Shown: positions 29,401-38,122, counted from the stretch's first letter. The stretch: 64,000 bases of DNA from Cognatishimia sp. WU-CL00825 (GCF_040364665.1 NZ_BAABWX010000001.1:1054001-1118000); one strand, 5' to 3'. The notes: generated by a model not told the origin, from the sequence alone. Made by a program: numbers and translations.

Positions 29401-29824
29401 TTAAGACGCCACCGTGTTTTGAGGTGCCCGCCATATTGGCGTGGCGCATCACATCCCCTGTCCGGTCAACCCCCGGTCCCTTGCCATACCAAAGACCAAA
29501 GACCCCATCAAACTTGCCTTCGCCCCGCATCTCTGCCTGCTGAGCACCCCAAAGCGCTGTCGCCGCGAGGTCCTCGTTCAACCCTGATTGAAAGGTAACA
29601 TCCGCCGGTTCAAGCAACGGTTTCGCTCGTGTCATGACGCTGTCGACAGCGCCGAGTGGTGAACCACGATACCCCGTCACAAAACCTGCGGTATTCAGGC
29701 CAGCGGCGGTATCACGTGCTTTTTGCGTTAACATCAAACGCACAAGCGCCTGTGTTCCGTTCAGAAGTACCTGCTTTTTAGAAAGGTCAAACTTGTCGTT
29801 TAACGAGACTTCTTGGATCGTCAT
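26408..29824 (-). CDS. Indolepyruvate:ferredoxin oxidoreductase, fused alpha and beta subunits
   Basis: A 1138-residue enzyme that oxidatively decarboxylates aryl pyruvates, made from Trp, Phe and Tyr by transamination, to arylacetyl-CoA. In order: a pyrimidine-binding half (GYRGSPLGAVD, DDHTGESSTVLHQSE), the thiamine diphosphate domain with GDGTYTHSG near residue 500, a cysteine cluster CEGCGDCGVQSNC near 632 with further cysteines after it for iron-sulfur clusters, and a C-terminal gamma-type domain (MTGVGGTGIVTIGAVL, near 722). Archaeal enzymes have two subunits; the single long chain is the form usual in proteobacteria. GGGGAGA precedes ATG 29822-29824. It is divergent from a LysR gene. 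Confidence 0.93.
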   Translation of the reverse strand: MTIQEVSLNDKFDLSKKQVLLNGTQALVRLMLTQKARDTAAGLNTAGFVTGYRGSPLGAVDSVMTRAKPLLEPADVTFQSGLNEDLAATALWGAQQAEMRGEGKFDGVFGLWYGKGPGVDRTGDVMRHANMAGTSKHGGVLMALGDDHTGESSTVLHQSEWALVDAYMPVVSPAGVQEIIDYGLYGLALSRFAGVWVGLKTMKDTIEATSVIDGNIDRMEIVTPEFEMPLGGLNIRTPDTPHDQETRMIDYKRFAAEAFSHANKMDKRVWGKPGAKIGFAAAGKNWLDLNHAMSLLGIDATEAERLGVTTYKIGQTFPLDMKGFNDWADGLDLIVIVEEKRKLIEVQVKEAIFDDRKGRRVYGWYKGGAGGMHAEELFPTRGALDPIMIAQKIGGILIEEGRGTDSVKSGLESLEAAQRADNAEDLANRVPHYCSGCPHNTSTRVPDGSRGGAGIGCHYMVQWMDRNSVGFTQMGGEGVNWVGEAPFSKRDHIFQNLGDGTYTHSGSLAIRAALVAGTNITYKILYNDAVAMTGGQPIDGGLDAPQIARELQAMGVKNIALVYDEKEELDLKQFPTGLMIHERAEFMAVQDKMKTIPGVSAIIYVQTCANEKRRRRKRGKFPDPDKRVFINTDVCEGCGDCGVQSNCVSIVPVETELGTKRGIDQSSCNKDFSCVNGFCPSFVTLSGAKIKKESTASLQLPDMPEPDIKPIEGTHNVVMTGVGGTGIVTIGAVLAQSAQIDGKAAGMMEMAGLAQKGGAVHIHCRLAETPDAISAIRVATGECDALIGGDLVVSAAAKTLGLTSINRTGAVVNSHEIVTGDFTRDAEFKIPGDRLALALQARLKDGLTLFDASELARVIMGDSIYSNMMIFGATWQRGLIPVSREAIIAAIKLNGAKVDANLRAFEVGRWSVLFPQDVAELLAPTVLALPKTLDDKIAFRVKHLVKYQGKALAAKYHKLLATIDDEDLKEAVAVGYHKLLTYKDEYEVARLHLETRAKVDAQFDGDIKMTFSLSPPLLAKQGANGRPEKKEFGEGMLRWFKLLAKMKRLRGTPFDVFGRTEERRMERALIKQYEADMADVIKTFGTDAPAAAIALAELPKQIKGYGPVKAANEAKAAKMREGLLAELRQPLKVVHAAE

Positions 29825-29851
29825 CTTGCGTCTCCCCTAGGGCTCGATGAT

Positions 29852-29872
29852 ATATTGAATATAGCGCAATAT
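29852..29872. promoter_or_regulatory. Inverted repeat in the oxidoreductase/LysR gap, candidate LysR site
   Basis: ATATTG at 29852-29857 and CAATAT at 29867-29872 form a perfect inverted repeat with nine bases between, containing the T-N11-A core typical of LysR-family sites. It lies 28 bases upstream of the oxidoreductase start and 124 bases from the regulator start. Binding by the adjacent regulator is inferred from position. Confidence 0.5.
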
Positions 29873-29995
29873 TAGGTCACAAATCCTGACCTACCCAAGG
29901 GAAAATAGAGACACTTTCAAAGAAACCTCGCGTCACATGTTTCGTTTTTTTGTAAATTCTCCTATGGGTTCAATTGCATAAAGAAAGTTGCGGGA

Positions 29996-30901
29996 ATGGA
30001 CTGGGATAAATTAAGAATATTTCATGCGGTTGCTGATGCAGGCAGCCTGACACATGCAGGTGATACGTTACATTTGTCACAATCTGCTGTTTCCCGACAG
30101 GTGCGCGCACTTGAAGAGAGCCTAAATACCACGCTTTTTCACCGTCATGCCCGCGGACTGATTCTTACCGAGCAAGGTGAATTGCTGTTTGACGCGACAC
30201 GCGCCATGTCCAAACGTCTTGATGCCGCTTCGGCGCGCATTCGCGACAGCGAAGAAGAAGTGTTTGGAGAATTGCGGGTCACAACCACACTGGGCTTTGG
30301 GACCCTTTGGTTGGCCCCACGCCTGCACAAACTTTATGCCAAGTATCCAGATCTTAATATTGACCTGATGCTCGAAGAGCGGGTGTTAGATTTACCAATG
30401 CGCGAAGCAGATGCGGCCATCCGAATGAAAGAGCCTTCGCAAGCAGACTTGATTCGTAAGCGTTTGATGAGTGTGCGGATGCGACTTTATGCAACGCAGG
30501 GCTATCTTGATGCAAAAGGCATGCCAGAGATAGCAGCTGATTTGTCAAATCACCGGTTAATTGCTCAGAACATGGGGGCCACTCAGGTGGGGGCAAGTTC
30601 TGCTTTGACTCAATCTCTGATGACCAATGATATCCCCTCTCGATTGATGGTGAATAATTATTTTGGTGTGCTGCAAGCCGTTCTACATGACCTTGGAATC
30701 GGTATTTTGCCGAATTATGTGGTGGAAGAGTCACCTGATCTTGTAAGGGTCCTGCCAGAGATCGAAAGCGCGGAAGTGCCCGTTTATTTGGCATATCCAG
30801 AGGAATTGCGACATTCAAAGCGCATTCAAGCCTTTCGAGACTTTGTGCAAGAAGAGATCCTAATTCACCGTAAGCTGATGAAAGCACAAGGTAAAGTCTG
30901 A
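29996..30901 (+). CDS. LysR-family transcriptional regulator
   Basis: A 301-residue regulator with the N-terminal helix-turn-helix (LRIFHAVADAGSLTHAGDTL, LSQSAVSRQVRALEE) and a periplasmic-binding-like effector domain from about residue 92. It is transcribed away from the indolepyruvate oxidoreductase gene with an inverted repeat between them, so control of that gene is the simplest guess. The effector is unknown. A GCTATGC/GCATAGC hairpin (30902-30922) begins directly after its stop codon. Confidence 0.9.
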   Translation: MDWDKLRIFHAVADAGSLTHAGDTLHLSQSAVSRQVRALEESLNTTLFHRHARGLILTEQGELLFDATRAMSKRLDAASARIRDSEEEVFGELRVTTTLGFGTLWLAPRLHKLYAKYPDLNIDLMLEERVLDLPMREADAAIRMKEPSQADLIRKRLMSVRMRLYATQGYLDAKGMPEIAADLSNHRLIAQNMGATQVGASSALTQSLMTNDIPSRLMVNNYFGVLQAVLHDLGIGILPNYVVEESPDLVRVLPEIESAEVPVYLAYPEELRHSKRIQAFRDFVQEEILIHRKLMKAQGKV

Positions 30902-30986
30902 GCTATGCACTGATGGCATAGCGGGTTTGCAGAGCCAAAGCCCTAGATTTTCTTGAAAGTTTATCAAGTGATGCCTATTTCAGCTA

Positions 30987-31072
30987 TCGAAGGCGATGAC
31001 TGCTGAAAAGCTCATCGTATTCATACCTCCCTGTTGGACTTCGGCCGAGCTTATTGCTCGGCCTTTTTTTTG
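30987..31072 (+). ncRNA. Candidate trans-acting small RNA
   Basis: A free-standing stretch between the LysR gene and purL. CTTGAAA at 30952-30958 and CCTATTT at 30974-30980 resemble a heat-shock sigma (RpoH) promoter. The predicted transcript has a first hairpin, CGATGA (30994-30999) and GCT closing a GAAA tetraloop (31005-31008) with AGC and TCATCG (31012-31017); a single-stranded stretch with ACCTCCCTG (31025-31033); and a terminator hairpin. Two hairpins around an exposed CCUCCC resemble the plan of the CcsR small RNAs of Rhodobacter, although I do not claim homology. The promoter and ends are predicted only. Confidence 0.5.
31043..31071 (+). terminator. Strong Rho-independent terminator before purL
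   Basis: GGCCGAGC at 31043-31050 pairs with GCTCGGCC at 31056-31063 around a five-base loop and is followed by eight T (31064-31071). It stands 140 bases beyond the LysR stop, too far to be its usual terminator, which supports a separate small transcript here. Confidence 0.92.
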
Positions 31073-31177
31073 GGCCACGCTTTACAGGGCTTGACGAATT
31101 GCCCTCAGCCTCTTCCCCAATCCGCCCCAATGAATTAAGAGACGCGCAACGCGGAACCCCTAAGGGAATCTAGAGAC

Positions 31178-33337
31178 ATGCAAGACCCAGAAATCACCGA
31201 AGACGTCATCTCAGCACATGGCTTTACACCTGATGAATATTCCGAGGTGATCAAAATTCTGGGTCGAGATCCAAACTTTACTGAACTTGGTATCTTTTCG
31301 GCCATGTGGAACGAGCATTGCTCTTATAAGTCATCCAAGAAATGGCTGCGCACTTTGCCAACCGAAGGCCCACAAGTGATCTGCGGACCAGGCGAGAACG
31401 CCGGTATTGTTGACATTGGCGACGGTCAGGCCGTGGTGTTCAAAATGGAAAGCCATAACCATCCCTCTTATATCGAGCCATACCAAGGCGCGGCCACGGG
31501 TGTTGGCGGCATTTTGCGCGATGTATTTACGATGGGCGCACGGCCGATTGCTGCGATGAACTCATTGTCCTTTGGTGAGCCATCTCACCCGAAAACCAAA
31601 CAATTGGTAAACGGTGTGGTCGAAGGTGTTGGCGGGTACGGCAATTGCTTTGGCGTACCAACAGTGGGCGGCGAAGTTCGGTTCCACGCAGCGTATAATG
31701 GCAACTGCCTGGTGAACGCTTTTGCTGCGGGCATCGCGGATACCGACAAGATCTTTTATTCTGCCGCGTCCGGCATTGGCATGCCGGTTGTTTATCTTGG
31801 CGCAAAAACCGGACGTGACGGCGTTGGCGGCGCGACCATGGCGTCAGCGGAATTTGACGACACAATCGAAGAAAAGCGCCCAACTGTGCAAGTTGGTGAC
31901 CCCTTTACCGAAAAACGTCTGATGGAAGCCACGCTAGAGCTGATGCAAACCGGCGCGGTGATTTCAATCCAAGATATGGGGGCCGCGGGTCTGACATGTT
32001 CAGCGGTTGAAATGGGCGACAAAGGCGGATTGGGCGTAAAGCTGAACCTTGAGGATGTGCCGCAGCGCGAAGACAATATGACGGCCTATGAAATGATGCT
32101 GTCAGAGTCACAAGAACGCATGTTGATGGTCCTAAAGCCAGAGCTGGAAGCAGAAGCGCGTGCTGTGTTTGTGAAGTGGGATCTGGATTTTGCTATCGTT
32201 GGCGAGACCATTGCAGAAGACCGCTTTTTGATCCTGCACAACGGCGAAGTCAAAGCTGACCTGACCCTGTCCAAATTGTCATCTACTGCGCCAGAGTATG
32301 ACCGTCCATGGGTGGAAACACCGGCGGCAGAACCGATGGCCGATGTGCCAGAGGTCGATGCCATTGACGGGTTGAAAGCGTTGATCGCTTCGCCGAACTA
32401 TGCGGCGAAACAATGGGTTTATAACCAATATGACTCGATGGTCATGGCGGACACTGCGCGTGGTCCGGGCACAGGCTCTGGACTGTTGCGCGTGCATGGC
32501 ACCGACAAAAAGCTGGCCTTTACCTCTGATGTGACCCCGCGTTATGTCAAAGCAAACCCCGTTGAAGGTGGCAAGCAGGCTGTGGCCGAAGCTTATCGCA
32601 ATCTGACAGCCGTGGGTGCCAAACCATTGGCAACAACTGACAACATGAACTTTGGCAACCCAGAAAAGCCAGAGATCATGGGGCAATTTGTAGGGGCGAT
32701 CAAAGGTATTGGCGAGGCCGTGAAAGCCTTGGATATGCCGATCGTGTCAGGCAACGTTTCGCTTTATAACGAAACTGACGGCAGTGGTATTCTGCCAACC
32801 CCAACGATTGGTGCTGTTGGCTTGATTGCCGCCGACGAAGACCCGATCGTGGGCGAGGTGCGTGAAGGCCATGTAGCTTTGGTCATTGGCGACACCGAAG
32901 GCCATTTGGGGCAATCAGCGCTGTTGGCCGAAGTGTTCAATCGCGAAGATGGTGATGCGCCAACGGTGGATCTGGCTGCAGAGAAACGCAACGGCGAATT
33001 CATTCGCGACAATCGCGAGTTGGTCACCGTCTGCACCGATTTGTCTGATGGTGGTTTGGCCTTGGCGGCGTTTGAACTGGCAGAAGCTGCCGGTGTTGGT
33101 GTTGTGCTTGACGCATCTGATACACCAGCGTTGTTTGGAGAAGACCAAGCGCGCTATTTAGTGGCTTGCAATTTTGATCAGGCCGAAGCGCTGATGGTGA
33201 AAGCCATGGCGGCAGGCGTTCCGATCCATTCAGTTGGCAGATTCACCGGTGACAGCGTGAAATTTGGCGGCTCTGTTGCGCCTCTGTGCGAACTTTCGGA
33301 GATCTTCCGCAGCAGTTTCCAGGACGCGGTGGCCTGA
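31178..33337 (+). CDS. purL: Phosphoribosylformylglycinamidine synthase II (PurL, small type)
   Basis: PurL makes FGAM from FGAR, glutamine-derived ammonia and ATP in purine synthesis, together with PurS and PurQ. The 719-residue length is that of the small, multi-subunit type. It shows [14 protein letters not shown] at the start, the ATP-binding [15 protein letters not shown] and [16 protein letters not shown], and the second half-repeat with [20 protein letters not shown] lies ahead of ATG 31178. purS and purQ are not in the window. The next gene starts two bases after its stop. Confidence 0.97.
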   Translation: MQDPEITEDVISAHGFTPDEYSEVIKILGRDPNFTELGIFSAMWNEHCSYKSSKKWLRTLPTEGPQVICGPGENAGIVDIGDGQAVVFKMESHNHPSYIEPYQGAATGVGGILRDVFTMGARPIAAMNSLSFGEPSHPKTKQLVNGVVEGVGGYGNCFGVPTVGGEVRFHAAYNGNCLVNAFAAGIADTDKIFYSAASGIGMPVVYLGAKTGRDGVGGATMASAEFDDTIEEKRPTVQVGDPFTEKRLMEATLELMQTGAVISIQDMGAAGLTCSAVEMGDKGGLGVKLNLEDVPQREDNMTAYEMMLSESQERMLMVLKPELEAEARAVFVKWDLDFAIVGETIAEDRFLILHNGEVKADLTLSKLSSTAPEYDRPWVETPAAEPMADVPEVDAIDGLKALIASPNYAAKQWVYNQYDSMVMADTARGPGTGSGLLRVHGTDKKLAFTSDVTPRYVKANPVEGGKQAVAEAYRNLTAVGAKPLATTDNMNFGNPEKPEIMGQFVGAIKGIGEAVKALDMPIVSGNVSLYNETDGSGILPTPTIGAVGLIAADEDPIVGEVREGHVALVIGDTEGHLGQSALLAEVFNREDGDAPTVDLAAEKRNGEFIRDNRELVTVCTDLSDGGLALAAFELAEAAGVGVVLDASDTPALFGEDQARYLVACNFDQAEALMVKAMAAGVPIHSVGRFTGDSVKFGGSVAPLCELSEIFRSSFQDAVA

Positions 33338-33339
33338 AC

Positions 33340-33906
33340 ATGGCGGGGAAGACATATGACTTCCCCGATTTAAAAGCAGATTGCAGCGCCTGTGCAGCCC
33401 TTTGCTGTATCGCGCTGCATTTTGACAAAGGCGACGCCTTTGGGTTTGATAAGTTGGCCGGAGTGCCCTGCCCCAACCTCGCAAAATCAGATTTTTCCTG
33501 CACGATACACCAAGATTTGGCGTTGGCCGGTTTTGAAGGCTGTATTCGGTTTGATTGTCGCGGTGCCGGCCAAGCGGTCACACAGGACGTTTTTGACGGA
33601 AAAGACTGGCGCAGCCATCCCAATATCCTTGGCGATATGATGACGGCGTTTCAAATCATGCGCCAGTTGCACAAAGTGCTTGAAATCCTGAAACTTCTAA
33701 GCCAGCTGCCGCTGCACAAAAGCGAAGCCCAGACACTTGCAGATCTGGTTGATGATTTTGCTCCACCAGACGATGGATGGACGCTTGAGGCATTGGAAAA
33801 ACTACAGACCTCTGGAGCCTTTGCACACTATCAATCTGCACTGCCAAGCTTTCGCAGCGTCGCAACCGATCCGAATGCCCTTGCAGCCCTGCAGGACCCA
33901 TCCTAA
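33340..33906 (+). CDS. Cysteine-cluster protein of unknown function
   Basis: A 188-residue protein with cysteines grouped at the N-terminus: CSACAALCC near residues 15-23, then CPN, SCTIH, GCIRFDC. The order (CxxCxxxCC, FDK-AG-PCPNL, C-IH, GC--FDC-GAGQ) recalls, from memory, the cysteine region in front of pentapeptide repeats in some actinobacterial proteins, but there are no such repeats here; the rest is helical. The cysteines suggest a metal or iron-sulfur site, which is inference. ATG 33340 follows the purL stop by two bases, so it is probably coupled to purL. bolA comes 29 bases later. Confidence 0.72.
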   Translation: MAGKTYDFPDLKADCSACAALCCIALHFDKGDAFGFDKLAGVPCPNLAKSDFSCTIHQDLALAGFEGCIRFDCRGAGQAVTQDVFDGKDWRSHPNILGDMMTAFQIMRQLHKVLEILKLLSQLPLHKSEAQTLADLVDDFAPPDDGWTLEALEKLQTSGAFAHYQSALPSFRSVATDPNALAALQDPS

Positions 33907-33935
33907 ATTAAGCACAATGAAATACAGGAGCATTC

Positions 33936-34172
33936 ATGGCCATTCTAGCCTCTGATATCGAAACGCTGATCCGCGACGCTTTCCCAAACGCACAGGTGAC
34001 GGTGCAGGGTGACGACGGGGCGCATTTCGCAGCCGAAGTCATCGACGAGAGCTTTCGGGGCAAAAACCGCGTTCAGCAACAGCGCGCTGTATATGCCGCG
34101 CTCAAAGGTAAGATGGATGGTGCCAACGGCGAACTTCACGCCCTTGCCCTGACAACCAAAGTGCCAGAGTGA
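33936..34172 (+). CDS. bolA: BolA family protein
   Basis: A 78-residue protein of the BolA fold, with FPNAQVTVQGDDGAHFAAEV and the family signature FRGKNRVQQQRAVYAAL. BolA proteins pair with monothiol glutaredoxins to bind 2Fe-2S clusters and act in iron homeostasis. A monothiol glutaredoxin gene follows one gene later. CAGGAG precedes ATG 33936, and the stop overlaps the next start (GTGA). Confidence 0.95.
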   Translation: MAILASDIETLIRDAFPNAQVTVQGDDGAHFAAEVIDESFRGKNRVQQQRAVYAALKGKMDGANGELHALALTTKVPE

Positions 34173-34459
34173 GCTTAGGCGCGATCATAGCCGTCGCTAT
34201 TGGCGCGATATTGGCTTTGGCCGCAATTGCAGAGGCTTGGCTAAAGCGGAACCGTTATCGCCCCTTGTTGACCGACGAAAAGCGGCGTCGCGTCGACGAT
34301 CCCAGCGAAAGAAACAACACAAGCACCTCTACGATCTTATCAACATCCATTGGATCAACATCCAATGGCCAAACCCAAAAAGTTTGGCACGTGACAAAAG
34401 ACCCGCAAAAATACGCTCAGGTTATGATGCCTGAGGCTGCAAAGGACAAAAGAAAATGA
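34169..34459 (+). CDS. Small membrane-anchored protein of unknown function
   Basis: A 96-residue protein with one N-terminal membrane segment (about residues 3-24), a basic stretch ([19 protein letters not shown]), a Ser/Thr-rich middle and a polar end. I recognise no domain. It starts with GTG overlapping the bolA stop and its own stop overlaps the grxD start (ATGA), so it is translated with both. The context suggests a role linked to the BolA-glutaredoxin pair, but this is inference. Confidence 0.7.
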   Translation: MSLGAIIAVAIGAILALAAIAEAWLKRNRYRPLLTDEKRRRVDDPSERNNTSTSTILSTSIGSTSNGQTQKVWHVTKDPQKYAQVMMPEAAKDKRK

Positions 34460-34818
34460 GCGACGCAAAAACCCGCATCGAAGAGACCAACAAATCCAAC
34501 GACGTTGTGCTTTACATGAAAGGCACAAAGGAAATGCCGCAATGTGGTTTTTCCAGCCGCGTAGCCGGTGTTTTGAACTATATGGGCGTTGAATTTGCTG
34601 ATGTGAATGTTTTGGCTGACGACGACATCCGTCAAGGCATCAAAGATTTCTCTGATTGGCCAACCATTCCACAGCTATATGTCAAAGGCGAGTTTGTTGG
34701 CGGCTGTGACATCATCACCGAAATGACTTTGTCAGGCGAGCTGGACACAATGTTTGATGAAAACGGTGTCGGATATAACAAAGAAATGGCTGACAAGATC
34801 CGCGAAGCAAACGGCTAA
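34456..34818 (+). CDS. grxD: Monothiol glutaredoxin (Grx4/GrxD type)
   Basis: A 120-residue protein with the CGFS active site in [15 protein letters not shown] and the glutathione-binding [22 protein letters not shown] glutaredoxins carry 2Fe-2S clusters, alone or bridged with BolA, and deliver them to target proteins. It is coupled by ATGA to the small membrane protein gene and thus to bolA. It is convergent with zapA across 52 bases. Confidence 0.96.
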   Translation: MSDAKTRIEETNKSNDVVLYMKGTKEMPQCGFSSRVAGVLNYMGVEFADVNVLADDDIRQGIKDFSDWPTIPQLYVKGEFVGGCDIITEMTLSGELDTMFDENGVGYNKEMADKIREANG

Positions 34819-34870
34819 GCCATCAGCCGGACCTGGCCCGCAAAAATGACCTATCAAGCAAGGCGGCTAC

Positions 34871-35266
34871 TTATGTGGCCGCCTTTTCTTCGATATCATC
34901 TGCCAAAGATTCAGCCCGCGCTGCAAGTTCTGCCAAGGCATCTTTGACAGCCGAAGGCACCACTGGAATTTCGATCTTTTCTGGCAAAGGCGTCGGCGTG
35001 TTCTGCAAGGATTCAATCTCCTTTACCTGCTCTGCAACCTTGGCTTCTAATTCGCGCATCCGGTCTTCCATGCCAGCGGTTTTGTCCGCCAGCATAAGCC
35101 CAGACATCAACAACATGCGCGCCTCAGGAATGCGGCCGATCTGACTGGTCAAAACCGTCGCTTCGTCGTCCAACATCTTTGCAGCAGAGCGTAGGAAGTG
35201 TTGCTCACCATCCTGGCAAGCCACTTCAAAAACACGACCCCCAATTGAAATCTCGACCTCAGGCAT
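34871..35266 (-). CDS. zapA: Cell division protein ZapA
   Basis: ZapA cross-links FtsZ filaments at the division site. The 131-residue protein starts EVEISIGGRVFEVACQDGE, has the helical MLLMSGLMLADKTAGM region and a coiled-coil C-terminus. Its start overlaps the stop of the upstream coiled-coil gene (35264-35268), so the two are coupled. Confidence 0.9.
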   Translation of the reverse strand: MPEVEISIGGRVFEVACQDGEQHFLRSAAKMLDDEATVLTSQIGRIPEARMLLMSGLMLADKTAGMEDRMRELEAKVAEQVKEIESLQNTPTPLPEKIEIPVVPSAVKDALAELAARAESLADDIEEKAAT

Positions 35267-35859
35267 CAGGCTTCCCCTTCAAAGTCATGGTCTTCTGGGG
35301 CGTCCCCCAACAAAGGCTGCAAGGTTTTCAAAATAACATCAGTCTCAGCGCGCTCTAATTCATGCGCTGCGGTCAAAGCGTCAAATTCAACCTGCAAAGA
35401 TTGATTGATCAGAGACGCGTCGGCGACATTTTCAGCAGCGGCCCGGCGCAGCGCCAATGCGTTTGTGCGCATAAGCTTGTTAGAGCGCCGCATGCGCACC
35501 AAGCGTCCACTGAGCCCTTCCCAGGCCTCGCGTTCTTCAAGTGCGGACTGACGGAGTGCAGAAATCTCTTCGGCAAAGCCCGCTTTCAACATCTCAAGTT
35601 CCGCACCACCGCCGGTGCCTTCAGCGGCAACGCTTTGTGCTTGTGCCTCGGCTGTGACGGCTTTCAGACGTTCTTGCAATTGTGCATTGGCCAGACGCTC
35701 ATCCTCTAGGGCATTGCGTAACGCTGCAATTTCGGCGCTTTGATCTTTGGCCTGATCATTGGTTTGGACCGGTGCGGCCTGACCAACTTTATCTATGCCA
35801 TTGGCGATACGATCCAAAGCAGAAGATAATCTGTTTTCCAGTTCTGCGATCTCACCCAT
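35266..35859 (-). CDS. Coiled-coil protein coupled to zapA, function unknown
   Basis: A 197-residue protein, almost wholly predicted helix, with heptad-like stretches (EIAALRNALEDERLANAQLQ and LEREAR-type patterns) and an acidic end. I recognise no named domain. It is translated just ahead of zapA with overlapping stop and start, so a role in division alongside ZapA, in the manner of ZapB-type coiled-coil proteins, is a reasonable inference from position only. Confidence 0.75.
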   Translation of the reverse strand: MGEIAELENRLSSALDRIANGIDKVGQAAPVQTNDQAKDQSAEIAALRNALEDERLANAQLQERLKAVTAEAQAQSVAAEGTGGGAELEMLKAGFAEEISALRQSALEEREAWEGLSGRLVRMRRSNKLMRTNALALRRAAAENVADASLINQSLQVEFDALTAAHELERAETDVILKTLQPLLGDAPEDHDFEGEA

Positions 35860-35982
35860 AGAATTGACCCTTTCACACCCTGTCTAACACTACATGGCAG
35901 GCGCAACGAATCGCACCCATCCCTCGTTTTTAGCGAGTTTACCCAATGGCCCAACAAATTGCGCCCCCTTTAACATCAACGA

Positions 35983-36055
35983 CTTGCAGGATGTGCTTAA
36001 TCCTGCCTGCAAGGCTGTTCTTGATCTTGCGCGCAGGCCTGCTATTGAGCGCGCA
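35983..36055 (+). other. Two hairpins in the tkt leader region
   Basis: CTTGCAGG (35983-35990) pairs with CCTGCAAG (36006-36013), and TGCGCGC (36028-36034) pairs with GCGCGCA (36049-36055), which encloses AGGCCT. They lie 32 to 104 bases ahead of the tkt start. They could be a leader structure controlling tkt or operators; no T-run follows either. I see no recognised riboswitch. Confidence 0.35.
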
Positions 36056-36086
36056 TACATCGCGATATAACAAAGGACGCCGCCTC

Positions 36087-38102
36087 GTGGACATCGCCGC
36101 TCTCAAAGCCAAAAACCCAGACCATTGGATGAAAGCCACCGCCATTCGCGCCCTCGCATTGGACGCTGTGGCTGCTGCAAATTCTGGCCACACAGGCATG
36201 CCGATTGGCATGGCTGATGTCGCCACAGTGCTGTTTGAAAAGCACCTGAAATTTGATGCGGCCAATCCGCAATGGCCAGACCGGGACCGTTTCATCTTGT
36301 CAGCGGGCCATGGCTCGATGCTGATCTATGCGCTGCTCTATCTGTGTGGTGATAAACAAGTCACCCTGGATCAAGTCAAAAACTTCCGCCAGCTTGGCGC
36401 TTTGACTGCGGGCCATCCGGAAAACTTCCTGTTGGATGCGGTTGAAACCACCACCGGCCCACTGGGTCAGGGCATTGCCAACTCGGTTGGCTTTGCAATG
36501 GCTGAAGAAATTCAGCGCGCACAATATGGCAAGAAAATTGTGGATCACAACACTTATGTGATCGCGGGCGACGGATGCCTGATGGAGGGCATCAGCCAAG
36601 AAGCTTTGGGCATCGCAGGCCGCCACAATTTGGGCAAGCTGGTTGTGTTCTGGGACAACAATAACATCACGATCGATGGCACGGTTGAACTTTCAGACAA
36701 AACCAACCAGGTCCAACGCTTCAAAGCCTCTGGTTGGCACGTACAGGAAATTGACGGCCACGATCCGGAACAGATTGATGCGGCCATCACAGCAGCTAAG
36801 AAATCCAAAAAACCGTCGATGATCGCCTGCAAAACCCACATTGCTTTGGGCCATGCCGCGCAAGACACATCCAAAGGTCACGGCGCACTCACTGACCCTG
36901 ATCAATTGAAAGCGGCTAAAGACAATTGGGGATGGAACCACGGTTCCTTTGAAGTCCCTGCGGACGTCAAAGCACAATGGGAAGCCATCGGTGCCCGTGG
37001 GGCAGCGGATCGCCAAGCCTGGGAAGGTCGTTTTTCTGAGGTTTCCAGCCAGAAACAAGCAAAGTTCAACCGCGCCTATGCTTTGGAAGCACCAAAGAAA
37101 CTGTCAGCCGCTGTAAAAGCTTTGAAGAAAACAATTTCTGAAGAGCAACCAAAGGTCGCGACACGTAAGTCGTCTGAAATGGCGCTTCAGGTTATCAACG
37201 AAGTCATGCATGAAACCGTCGGTGGATCTGCAGACCTGACAGGGTCAAACAACACAAAGACCGACGCGTTGGGCATGTTTGAAACCAACAACCGCGGTGG
37301 TCGCTACGTGTATTGGGGCATCCGCGAACACGGTATGGCATCGGCGATGAACGGCATGGTGCTGCACGGCGGTATGCGTGCTTATGGCGGTACCTTTATG
37401 GCCTTCACAGATTATGCGCGCCCAGCAATGCGTTTGGCGGCTCTGATGAAGATCCCAACGGTCTTTGTGATGACACATGACTCTATAGGGGTTGGCGAAG
37501 ATGGCCCAACACACCAACCGGTAGAACATGTTGCGATTTCGCGTTCTACTCCAAACACATATGTGTTCCGCCCAGCGGACACCGTGGAAACCGCCGAAGC
37601 ATGGGAAATTGCGGTAACCAGCAAATCCACACCTTCGGTTATGGCTTTGACCCGTCAGGGCCTGCCAACTGTACGTACCGAACACAAGCTCAAGAACCTG
37701 ACCGAACAAGGCGCGTATGTTTTGGCTGATGCCGACGGCAAACGCCAAGCCATCTTGATCGCAACCGGTTCCGAGGTTGAAGTCGCGATGAAAGCCCGTG
37801 ACATCCTGCAAGCTGAAGGCATTGGCACACGCGTTGTGTCTATGCCCTGCATGGAGCTTTTTGCGGAGCAAGACGAAAGCTATCGTCGCAAAGTGCTGCC
37901 AGCAGGCCCTGTGCGTGTTGGTATCGAAGCAGGCGTTCAGCAAGGCTGGGATCGTTGGTTGCTTGGCGAACGTGGCAAAGAGCAAAAGGCGCGCTTTGTG
38001 GGTATGGACAGCTTTGGTGCATCCGCTCCAGCAGGTCAGCTGTTTGAAAAATTTGGCATCACAGCCGAAAACGTTGCGCAGCAAGTCAAAGACATGCTGT
38101 AA
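36087..38102 (+). CDS. tkt: Transketolase
   Basis: Transketolase moves two-carbon units between sugar phosphates in the pentose phosphate pathway. The 671-residue enzyme shows [39 protein letters not shown], the thiamine diphosphate motif [15 protein letters not shown] with NNNITIDG, and [12 protein letters not shown] in the second domain. I chose GTG at 36087 behind AAAGGA because it gives the normal length; the frame is open further upstream. Two hairpins lie in its leader and a strong terminator follows. Confidence 0.96.
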   Translation: MDIAALKAKNPDHWMKATAIRALALDAVAAANSGHTGMPIGMADVATVLFEKHLKFDAANPQWPDRDRFILSAGHGSMLIYALLYLCGDKQVTLDQVKNFRQLGALTAGHPENFLLDAVETTTGPLGQGIANSVGFAMAEEIQRAQYGKKIVDHNTYVIAGDGCLMEGISQEALGIAGRHNLGKLVVFWDNNNITIDGTVELSDKTNQVQRFKASGWHVQEIDGHDPEQIDAAITAAKKSKKPSMIACKTHIALGHAAQDTSKGHGALTDPDQLKAAKDNWGWNHGSFEVPADVKAQWEAIGARGAADRQAWEGRFSEVSSQKQAKFNRAYALEAPKKLSAAVKALKKTISEEQPKVATRKSSEMALQVINEVMHETVGGSADLTGSNNTKTDALGMFETNNRGGRYVYWGIREHGMASAMNGMVLHGGMRAYGGTFMAFTDYARPAMRLAALMKIPTVFVMTHDSIGVGEDGPTHQPVEHVAISRSTPNTYVFRPADTVETAEAWEIAVTSKSTPSVMALTRQGLPTVRTEHKLKNLTEQGAYVLADADGKRQAILIATGSEVEVAMKARDILQAEGIGTRVVSMPCMELFAEQDESYRRKVLPAGPVRVGIEAGVQQGWDRWLLGERGKEQKARFVGMDSFGASAPAGQLFEKFGITAENVAQQVKDML

Positions 38103-38122
38103 GCAGATTATAATAGACAAAG

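Noticed and set aside
18276..29824. A phenylacetate degradation cluster linking the PaaG-like gene and indolepyruvate oxidoreductase
   Set aside because: The two genes are 7 kb apart with unrelated cell-wall, arginine and ccm genes between, and no paaABCDE, paaK or paaZ is present.
35860..36086. Possible 6S RNA near zapA
   Set aside because: 6S RNA is often next to zapA, but the 227 bases here show two separate hairpins and no closing stem joining the ends as in 6S.
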